Assembly (NCBI GenBank): GCA_028023455.1
Contig: JAQFVV010000012.1
Coordinates: 5,988,499-6,052,498 of the forward strand
Direction: 5' to 3'
DNA: 64,000 nt
DNA from: Epiperipatus broadwayi
Lineage: Eukaryota > Onychophora > Udeonychophora > Euonychophora > Peripatidae
Shown here: piece by piece, positions 58,011-64,000 of the stretch
How positions within the stretch are numbered: position 1 is the stretch's first letter
How the letters are laid out: every line of letters starts with the position of its first letter
Position numbers and translations under genes: made by a program
Notes under the pieces: generated by a model
The model's database searches: none
The model's input: the letters and a program-made list of their open reading frames with translations, nothing else
Told to the model about the DNA's origin: nothing

Positions 58011-60229
58011 ACTTGTAATTCAAATCATTAGGCTAAACTGCAGCTTACTTTGTAATAACACATGGGTAAAATTATTTATAAGAATAATGCTTAAAAAATG
58101 CTAAAAAAATTAACGTTATTTCTCTTTTCCTATGAATGAGAAAATTAATGTCAAAAACGATCCACATAGTGCACTCATCCCAGCTCCCATATTCAACAGA
58201 ACTGGGATTTAGTCCCCTGAGGTCCCTCTCGATCATCAAACTCTCTCATCCACTCGGGATAATTAAGTAAAATGAAGAATTTTCATTAAAATGCAAAATC
58301 ACTGTAGTAATCATTTGACATTTTAACGGCTGCCATATAATTTGTACAGCATTTTTATAAATGTTGAAATTGATCTTACTTGTAATAATATCTTGACATA
58401 ACTTGTATACGAAAAGAGAACTAAGAAACTCCTCTTTTAAATAGGAATAATTTTAGAAAAAAATTAATTCCCTAAACTAAGAAAAAAGAAACTAAAATGG
58501 GGGAGCCAGTAACAGAATTAACTGGAATCCTTGGCTCCCTCTAGTGGACTAAGGGGGTATGAATTCTTTATCAGGCATATCAAAGAGGCCTTGAAAACTT
58601 TTCATTTAAGAATTTTCAATATTTCAAAAAAGTAATAACAAGATTCTAAAACCTGTCAATATATTCTTTTTTCTGATGTGATGATATTGAATATATAATT
58701 GTAATGGCATATATTAATTTGTTTGGACATATGATGTAAATAAAAAGTAATAGATTTTGTTAAAAGTCTTGGTGAACTTAAGCAAGGTAGAGACAGGTCT
58801 CAAATAACCAAATGGTGCAACACTGAGTGCTTTTACTAAAGTGATGTAAATAAAAACAAATGATCTGTAATCAAGCAATATGTTTGAAAATAATGATGGT
58901 AAATTAGGCAATAGTTTGAAGCTACATAGAAAAAAGTTTATTACAGTAGAGATTAAATGTCATCTTCACAAGATGATTTCAAGTATTATATGCCAGTGTA
59001 TGTGGTTTATAAATTGGTTAGCATAGTCATAAACAAAACTCATATTTAACTTTCATTTATCTTTCTAGTCTCCCTCTCCCCTTGTCTTTTGCTGCCTCTC
59101 TTCTTTTTTTTTTATCTTTCTCTCTTTTTCTTACTTTTCCTTTCTCTTTATTTCTGAATGTATACTAATTTAAAAATAGCTGCTACTATACATATTAACA
59201 TCCATATTTTTATCTGTACCATATGCTGTGGTGTTATGTTTATAATGATTTAACTAAATCAGCTTAATGAAATAGCTATTAAAATATTTATTATTAATTT
59301 TTTTTACATCATTTAATAATTAGTATTTATTAGTATATCTACTAAATTTAAATAAATACTTGTAATTTGAAATCGAATCAGATTAGAATGAATTATTACG
59401 AATAAATTAAAATGCAAACCATACTTACATAAATCCTACAAAGAAATTTCAATTTTTTTTAAAAAAATTACCAATGCACTATTTATTGATTTTAACTTCG
59501 CTATACAGCAGCTATGTACTATATTAACACAGGATCTCTGACCACTTTTTATAGAATGATTATCTTGCCATAATTTTAGAAACTTCTGTAAGTTGTTTAA
59601 ATAAACAATTAAATAATCATTGAATTTTACAATTTAATTCAGTTTTAGTAATAAAAAACCTTCAGCTTTTTTTTATTTATTTCTATGTATAAACCTGGTT
59701 AATATAAAACTTTATTATCAACTTCTGTATACATGTATGTGTAATAGTAGACTTTGTGGGAAGTCTATTTAATAAAAATGTTATTATAATGTATTTTTTA
59801 AAAACAAAATACTTTTAATATATTTGGAGATATTAATATATAAAAATACTTTTAATATATTTAGACATACATATTAAATGCAGCTAAATAATATCTGTTG
59901 TTTGAAAAAAAAATTCCACAAACAAGCAAATTCTCTTTTATTCTATTATAATTTTTTTAAATATATATAACTTAATTAATTATTCTTCAGAAATTCAAAT
60001 TTTAATTGAATTATTTTTAAGTTAATTTAAAAGTTGGATAATTAGAAAGAAAGATATATCAATTTAGTATTTTAAATACAATATTTAAATATATGTAGTT
60101 TTAAAAACTTATTTTTTATAAATTTTTTATTTAAATTTTTACAATTTACATACATCATTATTAGATATAATGTTAAACATATATAAAGAATTATATTAAG
60201 TATATAGCGCTATGTTTTTAATCTGTAAT
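58011..60229. other. AT-rich intron DNA, no gene recognised
   Basis: A small GC-richer patch (58170-58260) and a C/T-rich run (59070-59150) are the only departures from AT-rich sequence. Confidence 0.45.
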
Positions 60230-61050
60230 AATGATTAGGGATCTATTAGTTATGTTTTTAATCTGTAATGATAATTATGGATCTATTAGAAAGTTTAGGT
60301 TTTGGAAGCTTGAACAAAAATACTTTGATTTTTTAGTAAAATTTAACCTATCTCTCAACTCTGTTTTTTTTTTATAAATACAGAAGACAGTGCGAGGAAG
60401 TAAATGCTTTTTGCACACTATGCCGCAGAGATATAGAAACACAGACACATCTCTTTTAAGACTGTCAGTGCTTTGAAAATTTCCTGATAGCAATCCCTAG
60501 ACTATTCAACAACACTGCCATTAACATAATATTTAATTGAAACATTCAGTAGGGGTGTGTATGCGGAAATTCAAGCAAGCACATTTATTCTGTATGCCCT
60601 TTGGAGCACTAAATGTATATTTATGTATAACAATAACCCCAGAAGACACCCAAACCCTTTTGGGATCAAATTGAAGAATATTAGGAAAAGCGCTAAAAAA
60701 AAAAATCACTCCTAAAAATATTTTTCAAGACACTTGGGCACTAATGAATGAAAATTTGAGATGCTGGTCTAAGATAGTGACTATTAACTCATTGAATAAT
60801 AACTATAAGTTTCAAGTCCCCAGCTAGATGAAAAAAGAAGAGTTGAATGTACTCTATAATTTATAGTTTGCATTTTCCCCTGTATGTAATCCCATTAGTT
60901 ATAATTATTTGTTGTTTTTGTTTATCTATATCATTTATATATTATCTGTATCAATTCTATGTAATCTTTGATAGCTTAATAAAGACCTTTGAAAAGTAAC
61001 AATTAGGGATCCCTCCAGTGCATGTATGGTGGAATGATCCCTAATTATTA
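60230..61050 (+). pseudogene. Probable LINE 3' end fragment
   Basis: In one + frame about 60375-60480 reads RQCEEVNAFCTLCRRDIETQ, then THLF, a stop and DCQCFENF. CxxC..TxxHxxxxC is the pattern of the C-terminal zinc-knuckle-like region of several LINE RTs. Downstream frames are broken. The piece ends near AATAAAGACC (about 60978). ATTAGGGATC occurs near both edges (60235 and 61006) and could be a target duplication. A hairpin (AATTAGGGATCCCTCCAG against GGAATGATCCCTAATT) closes the right edge. Confidence 0.4.
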
Positions 61051-61253
61051 TTACTGATTAAAAATATAATGATATATAAATAAATAACTCGTTATGTATG
61101 ACTAAATTTATTGTTTATAATTTATTAATAATTTATTTCTTTTCTTTAAATAAATTTTAAAAAGAATGATTTCCAAATCACTATGAATGCATTTCTTTTT
61201 TATTATATATTTTAATTAACAAGTTTAAATCAAAATATTTGTTTGTGTTTTAG

Positions 61254-61323
61254 CTAATGGAAAACAAACAACGCAGAGTCATCTTGAAAAAGCCGATGAA
61301 GAAGCAAAAGAAAGATTAAAACC
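61254..61323 (+). CDS. Coding exon B: charged part of the cytoplasmic tail
   Basis: This is a 70-base exon after a TTTGTGTTTTAG acceptor (AG at 61252-61253). The single G left over from exon A joins CT here to make GCT (Ala). The frame then reads ANGKQTTQSHLEK followed by ADEEAKERLK, a short, charged, probably helical segment. The donor is GTAAAT at 61324, leaving CC in phase 2. If the donor were not used, the next codon after CCG would be a TAA stop, so a shorter tail ending ERLKP is the alternative. I prefer splicing because exon C fits in phase. The segment follows the stop-transfer signal of exon A and lies in the cytoplasm by inference. No known domain was recognised. Confidence 0.7.
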
Positions 61324-62187
61324 GTAAATATTTTTTTAAAATTATTTAATAAATTATATACTTTATTTGTATATATTTCTAGATAATTGCTTTTTCACAC
61401 ACATGCGCACTGTGCACACATAAGCACATTAATTTTATATTTATATGCATGGGACTATAGTTTCATTAATTAAAAGCTTTGGAATAAAGCATTGAAATTT
61501 ATCGTTTTAATGCATACATATGGTTATCTGATATAAATAATTTTGTTGTCCATATTCTAAAACAATAGATAAGATGTCTTGATAAGTATCACAAAGTATT
61601 TTATATATATATGGTTAAGTATTAATTTGAAATAACTCCAGAAAAGGCCTAGTCTGGAAATGTTTGAAATTGCATTCCATCCATATATACTTTCAATGCT
61701 TCATTAAAAATCTGTTAGCTATGTTCTTCACTATTCAACATCTTATGGTGACTTTTACAAAAAGTTTTGATGACTATCATTCTATATAATGCCTTTAAAG
61801 GTGTGGCAAGGCAGCTGCTTCTTAGCCCTGGGTTGTGTGCTTCAGAATAAGCAGAACAATATATGTACTTACGTTGTTATGGTGGTTGCTATCTTACAAG
61901 TTTTTTTTTTTAAAGGCATTCTTATTATCTAGACTTTCTTCTTTCCTTTATCATTTACATTGCTTCTCCTTTTCTTGCATCTTCACAGATCACAATAGAC
62001 CAATCCTGAAACATTCTTATTAAATATTAAAATCTCATACACTGTTTAGATTATTGAATGTTCAAAACTCTGCTTCTATTCTCCAATTTTGTCTCATTTA
62101 TTTTTCATTGTATTTATTTTAAAAACGTCTGTTTTTCCAACAAAAAATTTATCTTAACTGCTCCAATCTATTTTTACTTTTTTACAG
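61324..62187 (+). other. 864-base phase-2 intron between exons B and C
   Basis: It begins GTAAAT and ends TTTACAG. It is AT-rich with short CA and AT runs. No repeat family seen elsewhere in the window was recognised in it. Confidence 0.6.
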
Positions 62188-62242
62188 ATTCATGGCTGAC
62201 AATACGTTTTATGATTGTTTTAAAGATAGATTAGTGATTTAA
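62188..62242 (+). CDS. Coding exon C: C-terminus and stop codon
   Basis: A long pyrimidine tract ending in TTTTTTACAG (AG at 62186-62187) precedes this exon. CC from exon B plus A gives CCA (Pro). The frame then reads FMADNTFYDCFKDRLVI and stops at TAA (62240-62242). The tail contains YDCF, which fits the YXX-hydrophobic endocytic sorting signal bound by AP-2. It ends in -Leu-Val-Ile, which fits a class II PDZ-binding C-terminus (hydrophobic-X-hydrophobic). Both motifs are short and could occur by chance. The phase match, strong acceptor, immediate stop and nearby AATAAA together make this a convincing terminal exon, though no homolog was recognised. Confidence 0.68.
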
Positions 62243-62250
62243 AAATTAAA

Positions 62251-62256
62251 AATAAA
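62251..62256 (+). promoter_or_regulatory. Candidate polyadenylation signal
   Basis: AATAAA lies 9 bases after the exon C stop, in an A/T-rich stretch. It would give a very short 3' UTR. Other AATAAA-like hexamers downstream (for example near 62472) are alternatives, so the true cleavage site is open. Confidence 0.4.
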
Positions 62257-62490
62257 CTTGAATTTTTATATGAAACAAGATTTATGGTACTCTAATTTAG
62301 TTTTTTTTTTTTTTTGCTTAATATTATTTTCCAACAGTTAAAGACTGAAGATTAATAACAAACAAAATACTTTAGACATTAAAATCATATAAATAATTTT
62401 AATAATTGCTTTCTACAATCAAAATGGGCTAGAGATTTTTGAATGAAGAAAGAAAGTCCAAATGAAAGACAATAAATATATCTTACTCTG
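62257..62490. other. AT-rich spacer downstream of the host gene
   Basis: Presumed 3' flank or 3' UTR; no feature recognised. Confidence 0.4.
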
Positions 62491-62771
62491 TTCTGGCTGC
62501 AGAAAGGAGTTTTGCTATTAACTGAAAGGAGACCCTTTGATTCCTCTTGGAGGCCTTAAAGGAACTGAGCAGGGCAAATTCCTAATGTCCACTCCATACG
62601 TTCTTGTCGTTGCAGCTGTTATTACTATGTGATTATTCATATAGTATACGAACATGGATGGGCTGCTCACCAACACGCATTAGCCAGCGTGGTGAGTTTA
62701 TTGGCTTTTTACCTCTGAGTTTAAGATCAAGAAACACCATGGTCTTTCTTCTCAGTGCCTGATAAGGCAGA

Positions 62772-63521
62772 ATGAATGTTTGTCTATGGCCCTTATTCCC
62801 GGGAGGCTGTAAAGTCACCAACCAAGGCAGCGGTTGGTGGCCGAAGGCGGAGGGTGCTAAGAATCCCCTGATTGCGGACTCAGGCTGCCATTTGATGACG
62901 ACTTTTTATTTAGGTACTTACAACTGCAGATCACTTTCAAGTGAAGGAAGATTGCAAGAATTAGAAGAACTCTCTTATATTAAATGGGACATTATTGGAC
63001 TTTGTGAAGTTAGAAGAAAAGGTGAAGAGACAATTGATTTAAAAAGTGGACATATACTCTATTATAAAGGCACAAATATTGGAAATACAAGTGGAATAGG
63101 ATTCATTATAAATAAAAAGTGGAAGAACAATATTGTGGAGATTGATAGTGTATCGGACAGAGTGACAAGATTAGTTATACAACTTAATAGCAGATACCAA
63201 ATGCAGATAATTCAGGTTTATGCCCCAACAAGTTCTCATAGTGATGAAGTAGTAGAAGATTTTTATATGGATGTACAAAAGGTTTTTGATCAGAGTAAAC
63301 ACCATTTTAAAATTGTTATGGGAGACTTTAATGCTAGAATTGGTAAAAAAATGAAAGATGAAAGTGATGTGGGTAATTTTGGTTATGGTAATAGAAATGA
63401 GAGAGGACATAGACTTGTGGAGTTTGCAGAAAAAGAAAAACTTTATATTATGAATTCTTTTTTTGAGAAAAATGTTAAAAGGAAATGGACATGGAAGCAT
63501 CCAAATGAAGGTTTTGACTAA
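62772..63521 (+). CDS. APE-type endonuclease domain of the RTE LINE
   Basis: In family members this domain nicks target DNA for target-primed reverse transcription. Visible motifs in order are TYNCRSL (Asn of the first motif), GLCEVRRKGEE (catalytic Glu), QVYAPTSS, VMGDFNARIG (catalytic Asp and Asn) and KRKWTWKHP. ATG at 62772 opens the frame, but the conserved protein seems to begin at the Met before TTFYLGTYNCRSL (about 62895), so the first about 40 codons may be leader. The frame stops at 63519-63521 because a small deletion and frameshift removes the NEIDFIL-type stretch. The frame resumes as TNRKYIFQDCNVL. Confidence 0.85.
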   Translation: MNVCLWPLFPGGCKVTNQGSGWWPKAEGAKNPLIADSGCHLMTTFYLGTYNCRSLSSEGRLQELEELSYIKWDIIGLCEVRRKGEETIDLKSGHILYYKGTNIGNTSGIGFIINKKWKNNIVEIDSVSDRVTRLVIQLNSRYQMQIIQVYAPTSSHSDEVVEDFYMDVQKVFDQSKHHFKIVMGDFNARIGKKMKDESDVGNFGYGNRNERGHRLVEFAEKEKLYIMNSFFEKNVKRKWTWKHPNEGFD

Positions 63522-64000
63522 CAGGAAATACATATTTCAAGATTGTAATGTTCTTAATAAATTTAACACAGGAAGTGATCATCGATTAGTAAGGTGTAAG
63601 ATACGTGTTAATGTAAAACTAGAGAGACAAAAATTATTAAGAAAAACAATATTTACAGTTGATATTCCTAATCTTCAGAAACATTCTAATGAATTTAAAT
63701 TAGAACTTACAAATCGGTTTCAAGTATTAGTAGATTTTGAACATGATTCAGATTTGAATGAAATTAATATGAAAATAACTGATACACTTTTGAAAACTGC
63801 AACAAAGATAGCTGGTAGAAAGAAACAGCAATTGACCAATAAAATTTCTACTGAGACTAGAGAATTTATGAAGAAAAGAAGGAATATGAAGATATACAAA
63901 AATGATGCATTAAAAAGAATTGAATATCTTGAATTTTGTAAAATGGTGCGGAAAAGAGTTGAAAATGATATAAGAAAGTATAACTGTGAACTAGCAAGGA
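63522..64000 (+). pseudogene. Continuation of the RTE ORF after a frameshift
   Basis: The next frame reads LTNRKYIFQDCNVLNKFNTG, then SDHRLVRCKIRV, which contains the last endonuclease motif (SDH with catalytic Asp and His). It continues through a Lys-rich linker (RKTIFTVDIPNL, TATKIAGRKKQQLTNK) without a stop to the window's end. Apart from the single lesion near 63510 the ORF looks intact, so this is a young copy. The RT domain lies beyond the window. Confidence 0.8.

Larger units (their letters stand above)
13615..61253 (+). other. Apparent 47.6-kb phase-1 intron between exons A and B
   Basis: The donor is TCAG|GTAAAA and the acceptor is TTTTAG|CTAATGG, and the coding phase is conserved across the gap. 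Everything annotated between these points (SINEs, the split repeat, RTE fragments, the LTR element and fold-backs) lies inside this intron. Intermediate or alternative exons cannot be excluded; one weak 54-base candidate is listed at 37848-37901. Confidence 0.6.
62491..64000 (+). mobile_element. RTE-type LINE, 5' portion, running off the right edge
   Basis: A GC-richer 5' region (about 62491-62890) leads into an ORF for an endonuclease plus reverse transcriptase. Only the endonuclease and the start of the linker are inside the window. Insertion is about 250 bases after the host gene's stop codon, in the same orientation. The left boundary is estimated from the base composition change. Confidence 0.7.

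Overview
The window is strongly AT-rich, repeat-dense animal DNA. Spliced exons, a tRNA-derived SINE with target-site duplications, Penelope-like elements, RTE-type LINE copies and many long inverted repeats all show it is eukaryotic. The combination (RTE ORF with an APE-type endonuclease, GIY-YIG Penelope elements, several tRNA-derived SINE families) fits a mollusc, most likely a cephalopod such as an octopus. That placement is an inference from element types, not from a marker gene.

Only one host gene is visible, on the + strand: the 3' end of a single-pass membrane protein. Exon A (13435-13614) encodes a Pro/Asn-rich juxtamembrane stretch, the membrane helix and a GRKRGR stop-transfer signal. 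Exon B (61254-61323) and exon C (62188-62242) encode the rest of a cytoplasmic tail of about 50 residues. The splice phases match (phase 1, then phase 2), and an AATAAA lies 9 bases after the stop. The gap between exons A and B is an apparent 47.6-kb intron that occupies most of the window. The extracellular part of the protein must lie to the left of the window.

Layout: 1-7.3 kb holds a degenerate solo LTR (1.55-3.0 kb), two fold-back elements and AT-rich DNA. 7.3-12.2 kb is a Penelope cluster: one old minus-strand copy, then an inverted pair whose right arm is split by a 934-bp TA-flanked TIR element. 12.6-14 kb holds two minimal tRNA-SINEs around exon A. 14-44 kb is intron with fold-back elements, two dead RTE fragments (30.1-31.0, 35.8-36.1 kb), a second copy of the TA-flanked TIR element (39.8-40.6 kb), SINEs and a nested ~2.2-kb insertion (24.2-26.4 kb). 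44.7-51.5 kb is a recent LTR retrotransposon with LTRs over 2 kb that are full of minisatellites and a single 462-codon charged ORF without pol. 52-60 kb has more fold-backs, a SINE and LINE scraps. 62.5 kb to the right edge is a 5' portion of a fairly young RTE-type LINE that continues past the window.

No CRISPR array, operon, bacterial gene, rRNA or functional tRNA gene was found. The most noteworthy structural theme is the repeated pairing of retroelements in inverted orientation inside one intron, which predicts several long double-stranded segments in the pre-mRNA.
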